The translations under genes were made by a program, and so were the position numbers. The notes beneath the pieces are model-generated. The model had not been told where the DNA came from. It was given only the letters and a program-made list of their open reading frames with translations, and ran no database searches. From NCBI GenBank assembly GCA_958352885.1, contig CATWQI010000006.1:186001-250000 (forward strand): 64,000 bases of DNA. Reading direction: 5' to 3'. Positions 41,754-50,772 of the stretch are shown here, piece by piece. This DNA comes from an uncultured Duncaniella sp. (GTDB lineage: Bacteria > Bacteroidota > Bacteroidia > Bacteroidales > Muribaculaceae). Positions within the stretch are counted from its first letter, which is position 1, and the number at the start of each line of letters is the position of its first letter.

Positions 41754-42407
41754 ATGAAAAACAATATCCCCATGAGCAAAGAACCGTTTGTTATAACCGT
41801 AGGCCGTCAGTTTGGCAGTGGCGGCAGAGAGCTTGGCAAAGCCCTTGCGGAAGCGCTTGAGATAGAGTACTATGACAAGGAGCTGCTGGTTGAGTCAGCA
41901 AAGCTGGCAGGAGTCAATCCTGAGTATTTCGAGAAGAAGGACGAGCGTTTCCCGACATTTCTCCAGGGGCTTTTCTCGTTTTCGATGGGGGTAACACCGA
42001 TGTGCTACTACACGGGCACGTCATCAATTGCCGACGACGGGCTGTACAAGTCAATCAGCGATTTCCTGCTCAAAACTTCCCGGGAGAAATCGTTTGTGGT
42101 GGTGGGCAGAAGTGCCGACTATATCCTGCGTGAGCATCCGCGGTGTGTCAATATATTCATCCATGCTCCGATTGAGGATTGTGTGCGCAGGATTACACGC
42201 CGCAATGATGCTATTGATGAAGCAAAGGCGGCGGCAATGGCGAGGAAGACAAACAAGTGGCGTGCTGACTACTACAATTTTTTTACTGACAAGACCTGGG
42301 GCGACGCAAAGAGCTACGATTTGACTATCGACAGCTCTCTGATGAGTATGGAGTATAATGTCCTTCTCATCAAGGAGTACCTCAGGCTGCGAGGTATTAT
42401 AGATTGA
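41754..42407 (+). CDS. Cytidylate kinase-like family protein
   Basis: 217 residues; translation may begin at ATG 41754 or at Met7. The P-loop is unusual for a kinase, VGRQFGSGGRELG, as in the cytidylate-kinase-2 family, with EYYDKELL and VVGRSADYIL following. These proteins probably phosphorylate a nucleotide; specificity is not established for the family. It sits 16 bases after the EEP lipoprotein, so they may be co-transcribed. Confidence 0.8.
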   Translation: MKNNIPMSKEPFVITVGRQFGSGGRELGKALAEALEIEYYDKELLVESAKLAGVNPEYFEKKDERFPTFLQGLFSFSMGVTPMCYYTGTSSIADDGLYKSISDFLLKTSREKSFVVVGRSADYILREHPRCVNIFIHAPIEDCVRRITRRNDAIDEAKAAAMARKTNKWRADYYNFFTDKTWGDAKSYDLTIDSSLMSMEYNVLLIKEYLRLRGIID

Positions 42408-42596
42408 TTTCCCGTATTATGGATTGATTCCTGTTATTTGCAGGCAGGCGATGCCCTTCATTGGAGGGGTGTTGCGATGACTTGTGCTATTGTTCTGTAA
42501 GGATGCTTCCTTTTTAACATTTTGAGTTTGAACCGTAATCGGCATGGGAGTGTTTATGATGTAAGTTCAACATCAACAATGTTAAATAGCAGCCTT

Positions 42597-43634
42597 ATGA
42601 AAACTAAATTAGCGGCAATTCTCCTTGCGGCAGCGGCAATAGGAAGCGTAGAGACTTCCGAAGCATGCTCCCGTGTGCTTTATCAAGGCAATGATTCGTT
42701 ACTGATAGTGGGACGTTCCCTTGACTGGAAGACCCCTATCCCTACCAATATATATGTGTATCCCAGAGGGATGAAGAAAGAGGGCAGCAATCTGCCCGAT
42801 GCTGTAAAATGGACATCCAAATATGGTGCCGTATATGCAGTTGGCTATGACGGCGGTGTGACCGAAGGCATGAATGAGAAAGGCCTGGCGGTCAACAGTC
42901 TGTTCTGCAAAGGTACAGTCTATGACAATGACTCCACCAAGTCACGTCCGCCGATGTCACTTGCCATGTTCCCGGCATGGATTCTCGACCTCTGCGCAAC
43001 CACACGTGAGGCTGTGGATTTGGTGGCAAAGCATGATTTCAACATCTCGGGTGCGACATTTGACAATGGTACTGTATCAACCCTCCACTGGGGCATCACC
43101 GACGAGCAGGGGCACTCGGCAATCATCGAGTTTGACCATGGCAATATAAATGTTTACGAAGGTGATGACATAACAGTGCTCACGAACGACCCGACTTTCC
43201 CGCAGATAAACGCTATCAACGACTATTGGGTCAAGAAGGGTGGTACACATACGCTTCCCGGCACAGTCTCGTCTCCTGACCGTTTTGTGCGAGCTTACTT
43301 CTTCGACCATAGTGTCAAGAAGACAGGCGACGCTGATCTCGGACTTGCTATAATTCGCTCGATACTCTATAATGTATCAGTTCCTTATACTTATGAGGTG
43401 GAATCAGAAGGGAATCTCTCCTCCACGCAATGGCGCTCGTTCTCAAACTTGCGTGACAAGCGTTATTACTTCGATTTGGTGACCAATCCCGGTATATTCT
43501 ATATTGACCTCAATAAGTGTGACTTCCGTCCGGGGGCATCTGTGATGAAGATTGACACCTCGAAGTCAAGCGATTATGTGGGCGATGCTACCGGTCATCT
43601 GTTCAAAGTGAAACCTTTCACTCCGATGTATTGA
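42597..43634 (+). CDS. Choloylglycine hydrolase / penicillin V acylase-family amidase
   Basis: 345 residues from ATG 42597 (in-frame ATG 42579 is an alternative). A signal peptide ends SEA and leaves Cys24 at the mature N-terminus, the nucleophile of this Ntn-hydrolase family. Also present are GRSLDW (Arg, Asp), LTNDPTF (Asn) and SPDRFVRA (Arg). Members cut amide bonds of conjugated bile acids, penicillin V or acyl-homoserine lactones; the substrate cannot be told here. It is exported to the periplasm or beyond. Confidence 0.85.
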   Translation: MKTKLAAILLAAAAIGSVETSEACSRVLYQGNDSLLIVGRSLDWKTPIPTNIYVYPRGMKKEGSNLPDAVKWTSKYGAVYAVGYDGGVTEGMNEKGLAVNSLFCKGTVYDNDSTKSRPPMSLAMFPAWILDLCATTREAVDLVAKHDFNISGATFDNGTVSTLHWGITDEQGHSAIIEFDHGNINVYEGDDITVLTNDPTFPQINAINDYWVKKGGTHTLPGTVSSPDRFVRAYFFDHSVKKTGDADLGLAIIRSILYNVSVPYTYEVESEGNLSSTQWRSFSNLRDKRYYFDLVTNPGIFYIDLNKCDFRPGASVMKIDTSKSSDYVGDATGHLFKVKPFTPMY

Positions 43635-43725
43635 TTGGATGGTAAAATACGAAAAAAGATTCTACAAACTACATACTATACAAAAACACACTACACTACT
43701 TCTATTTTAAGCAGTCACTTTTTTG

Positions 43726-43762
43726 CAGGGTGATGCATCAATGATGCATCATCCTGTTTTTT
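43726..43762 (+). terminator. Terminator after the amidase gene
   Basis: Near-perfect palindrome CAGGGTGATGCATCA / TGATGCATCATCCTG (one G-U pair) followed by six T bases. It stands in a 279-base gap that holds no other gene. Confidence 0.8.
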
Positions 43763-43880
43763 CCTTGTGTCAGTCACCCTGTGGAGAAATAAGCGGGTAA
43801 GTGAATGTCCGGAATGCGAATAAAATGTGTGTTGGGGTTAAATGGGTTAAAATGGACTAAATTGTAATCCAAATTTTATC

Positions 43881-43888
43881 TACTTTTG
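43881..43888 (+). promoter_or_regulatory. -7 box upstream of the 206-residue gene
   Basis: TACTTTTG, full TAnnTTTG match, 25 bases before ATG 43914. The -33 element is not clear. Confidence 0.5.
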
Positions 43889-43913
43889 CATAATTCCAAA
43901 TCGTTTTTTGCAA

Positions 43914-44531
43914 ATGGGAGATAACAAGGACTTTCAAGACAATATATTATCATTGCGCCGAGAGGTGGAGCGCAAGGCCAACCGGGCAGTCAAGACTCCG
44001 GCTGATTTTGAGTTTCTGTCAGAAGCGATAAATGCGATTACCCATCTTACAGTCAGTCCATCCACTCTGAAACGTGTGTGGGGTTACATCAATGATGTCG
44101 GTGCTTCGTATCGTCCCGGCAATTATACCTTACGGGCGCTTGCCCGCTATGTGGGATATCTTGAATTTGAGGATTTTGTCCATCGTAAGCATGGCGGTGA
44201 TGTTCAGTCTGATTTCTATTTCGGCGACATGGTGGAGAGTGTGATGCTCCCTAAGAATGCATACGTGCTTGTGACGTGGCGACCTGACCGCAAGTGTGTG
44301 ATGAAGCATCTGTTTGATACCCATTTCGAAGTGGTGGAAGCACATAATTCCAAGATAATGACCGGTGATATAGTGACGTGCAGCTTCTTCGTCCAGAATG
44401 CCCCGATGTATGTCAACTCTATCCGCCGCGAGGGTGTGGCTTCGATGAGCTACATTGCGGGCACAAATGGTGGTGTGAGGTTCGAGGTGCTTGACCCTAA
44501 GACGTATGAAGAACCCGAAAGGGAGGAATAA
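43914..44531 (+). CDS. Hypothetical Bacteroidales protein, possible regulator
   Basis: 205 residues from ATG 43914 (a TTG at 43908 would add two). The N-terminal half is helical with FLSEAINAITHLTVSPSTLKRVWGYI, which could be a DNA-binding fold. The C-terminal half is a beta-rich domain (VLVTWRPDRKCVMKHL). It has a single-gene unit with a shared hairpin at its end, convergent with the kinase gene. No family I can name. Confidence 0.6.
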   Translation: MGDNKDFQDNILSLRREVERKANRAVKTPADFEFLSEAINAITHLTVSPSTLKRVWGYINDVGASYRPGNYTLRALARYVGYLEFEDFVHRKHGGDVQSDFYFGDMVESVMLPKNAYVLVTWRPDRKCVMKHLFDTHFEVVEAHNSKIMTGDIVTCSFFVQNAPMYVNSIRREGVASMSYIAGTNGGVRFEVLDPKTYEEPEREE

Positions 44532-44556
44532 ACCTTGTCAATAACAAATATCGTGT

Positions 44557-44585
44557 GGCGGAATCCGGTTTTATTGGATTCCGTC
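44557..44585. terminator. Hairpin between convergent genes
   Basis: Stem of 44557-44566 with 44576-44585 (central eight pairs perfect: CGGAATCC/GGATTCCG), 9-base loop, T-rich end. It overlaps the kinase stop region and may serve both strands. Confidence 0.55.
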
Positions 44586-45845
44586 GCTTTTGTTCATGGA
44601 TGTTACGGCGTGGAGCCAGAATGCTGATATGGTTTCGTTGACGGTGACATCGTCGATGCCGTGGCGGTGTAGTGAGTCCTCGAGGATGGCTGCAATGGCA
44701 AACATCTTATCCGTGCGGCTGTCAAGTAGTTTACCCCGTGCCTCGAACGTAGAGGCAGAGAGTAACAGAGGTGCGAATTCGGTGGTCAGAGAGTCGGCGC
44801 GCCGGCAGTTCTCGCCGAGGAGTGACTTGGCGATATCCCTGTGTACGGCGGACTTGTCGGTTGATACGGCTGGCTTATTGGTCGATGCAGCAGCTCTGTT
44901 GGCTGATTCAGCCGGTTTGCCGGCGGGTTGAACGGGCTTGCCGATAACGGTGCCGGTGGTGTCCGGTTTGTCGTCCTCGACCGTGGTGATTTCTGACACA
45001 GGGGCAGGCGGTGGTACCGTGGTGGTTTTGTCGGCAGTGCGAAGCGTCAGGATTACAATGGCTGAGGCTATGGCGGTCACGATAGCGGTGATGACGATGA
45101 CGATGGGCAGGAGGCGCCTGCGCTGCTGCGCATGTCTGAGGCGCGATGCGACCTGCGCCATGCTTGGACGGCTTGCCGGGAGGGTAAGCAGGCACGATTT
45201 GCGTATAGGTCGGAAAGCAACCGGTAGCTTGAGAGTTTCCAGGATGCGACCGAAGGAGTAGACATCCGATTTGCTGTCTGAAGACAGTCCTGACAGCTGC
45301 TCCGGTGCCCCGTAGCGTTCAGTGGCAGTCGATATCTTCATCAGAGTGTGGTCATCGGCATCTCCGAGTCCGAAGTCAATCAGTCTGACGGAGTGGGCTC
45401 CGGAGGTTATGACAATGTTGTCGGGTTTCAGGTCACGGTGGCTCACACCTTTGGAGTGTATGTAGGCAAGAGCGTCTGCAAGCTCGATGGCGATACGGAT
45501 ACGCTCATCCATGGTCGCGCCTGATTTCAAGAACTCGCTTAGAGTCGAGCCGTCAATCCATTCCATCAGTATGCCGGAGCCGAGTGTTTCGGATGATTCA
45601 AAGGCAAGGATGCGGACAATGTTAGGATGATCAAGAGCCATGCCGAGGTCATATTCCTTACGTAACATTGCTTCGTACTGTGGTATGCCCGAGTATGGTG
45701 CTTTGAGACCTTTGAGCAGGAATTTCTTGCCGTTCCTTACAAGGAGAAACAAGCGGTTGACGCCATGTGACTCCAATTCCTTGGTGGAGACGGTGTCGCC
45801 CCCTCCGGCAGGGAATGATAGGATGGAAGTATCATTGTCAATCAT
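44571..45845 (-). CDS. Hanks-type Ser/Thr protein kinase, membrane-anchored
   Basis: 424 residues. The kinase domain (about 25-240) has Lys45, a Glu in helix C, HRDLKPDN (136-143) and DFGLGD (157-162), so it should be active. The glycine loop is poorly preserved, which is unusual. A single membrane span (246-267) follows, then an extracytoplasmic region rich in Thr/Pro/Ala/Lys, with repeats such as STDKSAV and a helical end. The outer part may sense an envelope signal. It is a one-gene unit on the minus strand. Confidence 0.85.
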   Translation of the reverse strand: MIDNDTSILSFPAGGGDTVSTKELESHGVNRLFLLVRNGKKFLLKGLKAPYSGIPQYEAMLRKEYDLGMALDHPNIVRILAFESSETLGSGILMEWIDGSTLSEFLKSGATMDERIRIAIELADALAYIHSKGVSHRDLKPDNIVITSGAHSVRLIDFGLGDADDHTLMKISTATERYGAPEQLSGLSSDSKSDVYSFGRILETLKLPVAFRPIRKSCLLTLPASRPSMAQVASRLRHAQQRRRLLPIVIVITAIVTAIASAIVILTLRTADKTTTVPPPAPVSEITTVEDDKPDTTGTVIGKPVQPAGKPAESANRAAASTNKPAVSTDKSAVHRDIAKSLLGENCRRADSLTTEFAPLLLSASTFEARGKLLDSRTDKMFAIAAILEDSLHRHGIDDVTVNETISAFWLHAVTSMNKSDGIQ

Positions 45846-45853
45846 AGCAGTTG

Positions 45854-45861
45854 CAAATTTA
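45854..45861 (-). promoter_or_regulatory. -7 box of the kinase gene
   Basis: TAAATTTG on the minus strand, eight bases from the start codon: a nearly leaderless transcript. Confidence 0.55.
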
Positions 45862-46152
45862 GTAAATCTTTGCGGAAAATCTGGAAAGATGGTCTGATTC
45901 GGTACGCCGATAATAAAATATGAGGCTCACTTATCAGTAGTCTTCGGGGCGGTAAAGTCCGGGTCGTATGAATTTTAAATAGCTGCAAAAAAACATTATA
46001 AATGCTGTTTTTGTTGTAATAAGTGCTTGATTGTAATTGGATAACCCTATAGCTGCTTCCGCTTCGTAGTTTTTTAGTCTTCATCCGGTCCGGATTGCAT
46101 AGGCGTTTTAAGCAGCATGTCAATAATATACGTTCCACTTAAAAAATCATTT
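45862..46152. other. Divergent intergenic region
   Basis: About 290 bases between the kinase and the permease, AT-rich in the middle (45970-46040). I see no gene, RNA structure or clear plus-strand promoter in it. Confidence 0.4.
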
Positions 46153-47769
46153 ATGGGTAAAAACGATGTCTCCGTCATTGAACCGTCGGTTACTAAGTCA
46201 GGGCGAAAGAAAGTAATATCTACCGCCAAAGGATCGCTTACCATGATGGCTATGGCAGTATTGCTGATAACCTCTATTTTTAGTCTTCGCGGACTCCCCT
46301 CGGAGGCAAAGTATGGTGTGCAGTCCATATTTTTCTTCGTTTTTGCTGCAGTGGTGTTTTTAGTGCCATTCTCGCTTGTGTGCGCCGAGTTGGCATCGAC
46401 TTATACCAAAAGCGGTGGTCTTTACCGCTGGGTAGCAGAAGCGTTTGGCCCTAAATGGGGATGGACAGCAATGTATCTTGAATGGCAGACAATTATTTTC
46501 TGGTTTCCGACGGTGCTTATGTTCGGAGCCGCCTCGCTCGCCTACATCGCATGGCCGGAGAGTTTCGACGCACAACTTGCATCTAACAAATGGTACACGC
46601 TCGTGGTGGCGATGCTGCTGTACTGGGGTGCGACGTTTAATGCTTTCCGCGGACAGAAATCGGCAAACCTTCTGAGCACCTACGGCGGATTTGTAGGTAC
46701 GATTATCCCGGGTGCGTTACTTATATTGCTTGGTGTGCTGTACTTCGTGCTTGGAAAGCAGGACAACCTTGCCGATGTGCCATTTCTGCCTGACTTCTCG
46801 CATTTCAACACACTGGTTCTGGCAGCCTCGATATTCTTGTTTTTTGCTGGCATGGAGACTCAGGCAGTCCATATCAACGATATGAGGAATCCGGCAAAGG
46901 AATTCCCACGTTCGGTGTTTGTGGCATGCGTCGCCATAGTGGTGCTGTACGCATTGGGTACGCTCGTCATAGGTCTTGTGGTGCCGGCTGACAGCATTGA
47001 CCTGCTTCAGTCTCTGCTTGTGGCATATAAGGCTCTGTGGTCATCGTTCGGGCTCGGATGGCTCGGCAATGTGATCGCCCTGTTTGTCATGTTCGGTGTG
47101 GCAGGACAGATAAGCGCTCTTGTCACCGGACCATCGACAGGGCTTATGGCGGTGGCTCAATCCGGCTATCTGCCGCGTTCGCTCCAACAGGTCAACGCCA
47201 ACGGCGTAAACAAGTCTATTCTCTATATCGAGGGAGCGTTTGTCAGTGTGCTCAGCATGGTGATGATAGTTCTTCCGACAGTGGAGTCTGCTTATCAGAT
47301 AATGTCGCAGATGGCTACGATAATCTATCTTATCATGGTAGTGATTATCTATCTGGCTTTTATCCGGCTGCGCCACACAGCTCCTAACCGTAAGCGTGGT
47401 TTCAAGGTGCCGGGCGGGAAGTTTGGAATGATTGTGGTGTGCGGAGTCGGGATTGCCGGTGCTGTTCTTGCCATAGTGCTGAGCTTTATCCCGCCGGCGC
47501 AGATAGCCACAGGGTCCCCCGTGGTCTATGTGTCAATTATCGCGGTAGGTGTGGCTATTTTCTTGGCTTTGCCTCTGGTCATCTACAAGTGTCGCAAGCC
47601 GTCGTGGCGTAATCCCGACGCACATTTCTATCCGTTTGACTGGCAGATAGAGGGGCGTGAACCGGACGAGGTGTCCAAGTGGGCTCCGGGCTACGAACCT
47701 ACTGAGGAGGAGGTTGAAGAGGCGGAGAATAGTGCGATATGCAAGCATGGACAGTGCAAGCACTATTAG
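46153..47769 (+). CDS. APC-family amino acid permease/antiporter
   Basis: 538 residues from ATG 46153; an upstream ATG at 46117 would add twelve. About twelve membrane spans occur between residues 30 and 480, with an APC-type SLRGLPSEAKYG in the first loop and AELASTYTKSGGLYRW next, close to GadC/glutamate-GABA antiporter types. The hydrophilic C-terminus is acidic and ends in a Cys/His-rich CKHGQCKHY, which could bind a metal. The substrate is uncertain. Confidence 0.85.
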   Translation: MGKNDVSVIEPSVTKSGRKKVISTAKGSLTMMAMAVLLITSIFSLRGLPSEAKYGVQSIFFFVFAAVVFLVPFSLVCAELASTYTKSGGLYRWVAEAFGPKWGWTAMYLEWQTIIFWFPTVLMFGAASLAYIAWPESFDAQLASNKWYTLVVAMLLYWGATFNAFRGQKSANLLSTYGGFVGTIIPGALLILLGVLYFVLGKQDNLADVPFLPDFSHFNTLVLAASIFLFFAGMETQAVHINDMRNPAKEFPRSVFVACVAIVVLYALGTLVIGLVVPADSIDLLQSLLVAYKALWSSFGLGWLGNVIALFVMFGVAGQISALVTGPSTGLMAVAQSGYLPRSLQQVNANGVNKSILYIEGAFVSVLSMVMIVLPTVESAYQIMSQMATIIYLIMVVIIYLAFIRLRHTAPNRKRGFKVPGGKFGMIVVCGVGIAGAVLAIVLSFIPPAQIATGSPVVYVSIIAVGVAIFLALPLVIYKCRKPSWRNPDAHFYPFDWQIEGREPDEVSKWAPGYEPTEEEVEEAENSAICKHGQCKHY

Positions 47770-47884
47770 AGCCGGTCTGTGTGCTGATGCCCACTTATAT
47801 GATGGATGAACTTGTGCTTGCATGACAGATAAGTCGGCATGTTGAGTTTGCGGCGGTTGGTTTTAGATTCTCGGAAAAAATCAC

Positions 47885-47892
47885 TAATTTTG
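47885..47892 (+). promoter_or_regulatory. -7 box of the 111-residue secreted protein gene
   Basis: TAATTTTG, eight bases before ATG 47901; the transcript would be close to leaderless. Confidence 0.55.
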
Positions 47893-47900
47893 CACCGAAT

Positions 47901-48236
47901 ATGCGCCGATTTATCGTCATACTGCTGGTCGCGCTTACCGTCATGGTTGCCGAAGGGGCAACCCGGCGGTGGGAGAGGATTGACACGCCTGTGGGCCTGT
48001 CGTTTGAATACCGGCACTCTGATGATGAGAATGAAGATGTTGATGTGGCTGTGGCTGTGAGCGACGGGTATATCTATTTGGTTTCGCAGGAGCCTGTCGA
48101 AGTGAGGGTGTTCACTATCCTCGGGCAGTTGCTTTCGCAGGAGAAACTTGGCGCAGGAGTCCACAGGTTTCACATAAAATCGCGTGGCATTTACATCCTT
48201 AAAATCGGGTCATTGACCCGCAGAGTAACTATCTAA
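47901..48236 (+). CDS. Small secreted protein with sorting-domain-like C-terminus
   Basis: 111 residues. A signal peptide (RRFIVILLVALTVMVAEGA) is followed by a short charged stretch, then a beta domain. That domain (VFTILGQLLSQEKLGAGVHRF, GIYILKIG, RRVTI) looks like the C-terminal sorting or anchoring domain of Bacteroidetes secreted proteins, but with almost no cargo in front. It may be a degenerate or stand-alone version. The lipid kinase gene follows at 45 bases. Confidence 0.6.
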   Translation: MRRFIVILLVALTVMVAEGATRRWERIDTPVGLSFEYRHSDDENEDVDVAVAVSDGYIYLVSQEPVEVRVFTILGQLLSQEKLGAGVHRFHIKSRGIYILKIGSLTRRVTI

Positions 48237-48281
48237 CCAACTCCCGGTTTCCGGGATGAAATCTCTTTCCGAGCAGAAAGC

Positions 48282-49241
48282 ATGAAGGCACGTCTGATTA
48301 TAAATCCTATATCCGGTACACGCAGCAAAGCAGGTCTTGACAGCTATGTCAAAGAAACACTCTGCCCTACGGGGTGGGAGGTCGAGGTGGTCTATACCCA
48401 ATGTCACGGCGATGCCACGAGGCTTGCCGGCGAGGCGGTAGGGCTCGGCTTCGATGTGGTGCTGGCTGCCGGAGGCGATGGCACTATTAACGAGACAGCT
48501 GCGGCTCTGTGCGGTTCGCGCACTATACTCGGTATCATTCCTTGCGGTTCGGGCAACGGTCTGGCTCGTCACCTCGGCATACCGATTGATGTGCGTGAAG
48601 GTCTTAAGGTTATACTTGAGAATCATCCGATGCCGATAGACTATGCCACGGTGAACGACAGGAAGTTTTTCTGTACGTTCGGTGTGGGATTCGATGCAGC
48701 TGTCAGCGAGGCATTCGCCCGCAAAAAGACAAGAGGAAAGCTTACGTATATCCAGAGCACATTCGAGACCTATGCACACTATGAGCCTGAATACTATACT
48801 ATCAGCGCCAACGGGAAGGTGCTGACCAAGAAAGCATTTCTTGTGGCGGTATGCAATGCGTCCCAGTATGGAAACAATGCTTACATAGCACCCCACGCTG
48901 CCATAGACGACGGTCTGCTTGATGTCACTATAATCCATGCCGGCAACCTGTTTTCCACGGCGATAGTGGGTGTGGACATGCTTACCGGGATGATAGAGAA
49001 AAATGTGCTGATACAAACCTTCAGGACTCCACATCTGGTGATAGAGCGGGAGAAGAAAGGGGTGGCGCATCTCGACGGCGAGCCTATGGATATAGAGCAG
49101 CGTCTGGATATAGATTGCCATCACCATGCCCTCAATGTTTACACGCCGCGCCACGTGCAGCCTTTCAAGCCGATACTGACTCCTGCCGCATCGATGTTCA
49201 ATGACCTGAAGATAATGGTCAATAATATTTTCAACAAGTAA
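48282..49241 (+). CDS. Diacylglycerol/lipid kinase (YegS/DgkB family)
   Basis: 319 residues. It opens LIINPISGTRSK and has the nucleotide-binding AAGGDGTINE (65-74) and PCGSGNGLARHLG (87-99) motifs of the DAGK catalytic domain; a second beta domain follows. It phosphorylates a lipid such as diacylglycerol or sphingosine-like base at the membrane. Bacteroidales make sphingolipids, so a long-chain-base substrate is possible, but nothing here decides it. Confidence 0.9.
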   Translation: MKARLIINPISGTRSKAGLDSYVKETLCPTGWEVEVVYTQCHGDATRLAGEAVGLGFDVVLAAGGDGTINETAAALCGSRTILGIIPCGSGNGLARHLGIPIDVREGLKVILENHPMPIDYATVNDRKFFCTFGVGFDAAVSEAFARKKTRGKLTYIQSTFETYAHYEPEYYTISANGKVLTKKAFLVAVCNASQYGNNAYIAPHAAIDDGLLDVTIIHAGNLFSTAIVGVDMLTGMIEKNVLIQTFRTPHLVIEREKKGVAHLDGEPMDIEQRLDIDCHHHALNVYTPRHVQPFKPILTPAASMFNDLKIMVNNIFNK

Positions 49242-49264
49242 TCAGCTTGGGAAAAATATAGCTT

Positions 49265-50761
49265 TTAATGTTTTTTATGCCGTGGTATGAGGTCGGAAAG
49301 ACGGATATGTTCCATCCTTACCACCATCAGAATATAGGCTGCGAGCAGTGGCGTGCGGACAATCATGTTGAGCCAGGGTTTGGCATCAATGGCTATTACT
49401 TCGGAGACTATCCATAGCGCTATTGCCGCAAAGAAGTAGAACGCAAGCTTTGGGAGATTGTAATTTATAGGGTAGTAGATGCGTCCGAGTATGTAGCTGA
49501 GCGCCATCATGGAACCGTAGCAGCCGAAAGCAGCCCATGCGCAGCCCATATAGCCGTACTTGGGAACAAGAAGGACATTGAGCCCGATCGTGGCGGCGAG
49601 TCCGAATAATGAGAGCCACATTCCCCACGCCGTGCGGTCAGTGAGTTTGTACCAGAGCGAGAGGTTGAACGATATGCCGAAAAACAGCTCTGCTATCATG
49701 ACGATAGGCACCACCTTCAGTCCGCTGAAATAGTTTGTGGCGATGAAGTGGCGCAGTATGTCGAGATAGAACATCACTCCGAGGAAAATTACCATGGCGG
49801 ATATCACAAACCATTTCATAGCGTCGCGGTAGCCTTGGAGTTTGTCTTCGCCGTTTTCCTTGGTGCGTGCGAATATGAACGGTTCGTAGGCGAAACGGAA
49901 TGCCTGGATGAACATCACCATGACTATTGCTATTTTATAGTTGGCTCCGTAAATACCTACCTGTGCCATGGCGTTTGCTTTGTCGGGGTATAGGTCGGGG
50001 AGGAGGATGGAGTATATGTTCTGATTCATTATGCCTGCGAGTCCGAGCACGAGGAGCGGGGCGGAATAGATTATCATCTCACGCCACAGGGTGAAGTTGA
50101 ATTTCCATTTGAAGCCGTGGAGTTCGGGGAATAGCAGCAGAAGGTTGAGAGCGGATGTGAACAGGTTGGCGAGGAATATGTAGCCTATGCCGAAATCAGG
50201 GTCATAGAACCAGGCTATCCATCCTGGTGCCTGTTTCCACAGCCAGGGGCAGATGAGTATGAAGAATAGATTGAGGACTATGTTGGCTCCAATGTTCACC
50301 AGCCGCAGCGCGGCAAAACGCATCGGTCGTTTGGAGTAGCGCAGGTAGCTGAATGGCAATGCCGTGAAGGCGTCGAGCGCCACGGCAATGGTCATCATGA
50401 TGATGTAGCTCTCATGTAATCCGGCATGCAGCATTGCGGTGATGGGGTTGATGAACACACACACCAGTGCTATGAATGCCGTGGAAGTGATGGCAAGGGA
50501 TATGAGGGAAGTGGAGTATACCTCCATGGCATCCTTGTAGCGCTCGTGGTTGGCGAAACGGAAAAATCCTGTCTCCATTCCGTAAGTGAGCACTATGAGA
50601 GCGAGGGCGACAAGTGTGTAGATGTATATGACCTCGCCATATTCGCCCGGAGGGAACATCCACGTGTACAACGGTACGAGACACCAGTTGAGAAATCGTC
50701 CTATTATGCTGCTAAGTCCATAGACAGCTGTGTCTTTAGCTAAACTTTTAATGCCTGACAT
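49265..50761 (-). CDS. Polysaccharide flippase (MATE/MOP superfamily, Wzx-like)
   Basis: 498 residues from ATG 50761, chosen because a longer form would overlap ruvB. It has about fourteen membrane spans and an N-terminus typical of polysaccharide exporters (MSGIKSLAKDTAVYGLSSIIGRF split over two helices). It should flip lipid-linked sugar units across the inner membrane. No glycosyltransferases lie beside it. It follows ruvB by 11 bases, probably in one transcript. Confidence 0.85.
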   Translation of the reverse strand: MSGIKSLAKDTAVYGLSSIIGRFLNWCLVPLYTWMFPPGEYGEVIYIYTLVALALIVLTYGMETGFFRFANHERYKDAMEVYSTSLISLAITSTAFIALVCVFINPITAMLHAGLHESYIIMMTIAVALDAFTALPFSYLRYSKRPMRFAALRLVNIGANIVLNLFFILICPWLWKQAPGWIAWFYDPDFGIGYIFLANLFTSALNLLLLFPELHGFKWKFNFTLWREMIIYSAPLLVLGLAGIMNQNIYSILLPDLYPDKANAMAQVGIYGANYKIAIVMVMFIQAFRFAYEPFIFARTKENGEDKLQGYRDAMKWFVISAMVIFLGVMFYLDILRHFIATNYFSGLKVVPIVMIAELFFGISFNLSLWYKLTDRTAWGMWLSLFGLAATIGLNVLLVPKYGYMGCAWAAFGCYGSMMALSYILGRIYYPINYNLPKLAFYFFAAIALWIVSEVIAIDAKPWLNMIVRTPLLAAYILMVVRMEHIRLSDLIPRHKKH

Positions 50762-50772
50762 GACTCCAATTG

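Noticed and set aside
44571..45845. Kinase as part of the VWA-tubulin-peptidase system
   Set aside because: It lies more than 6 kb away with unrelated genes between and its own promoter.
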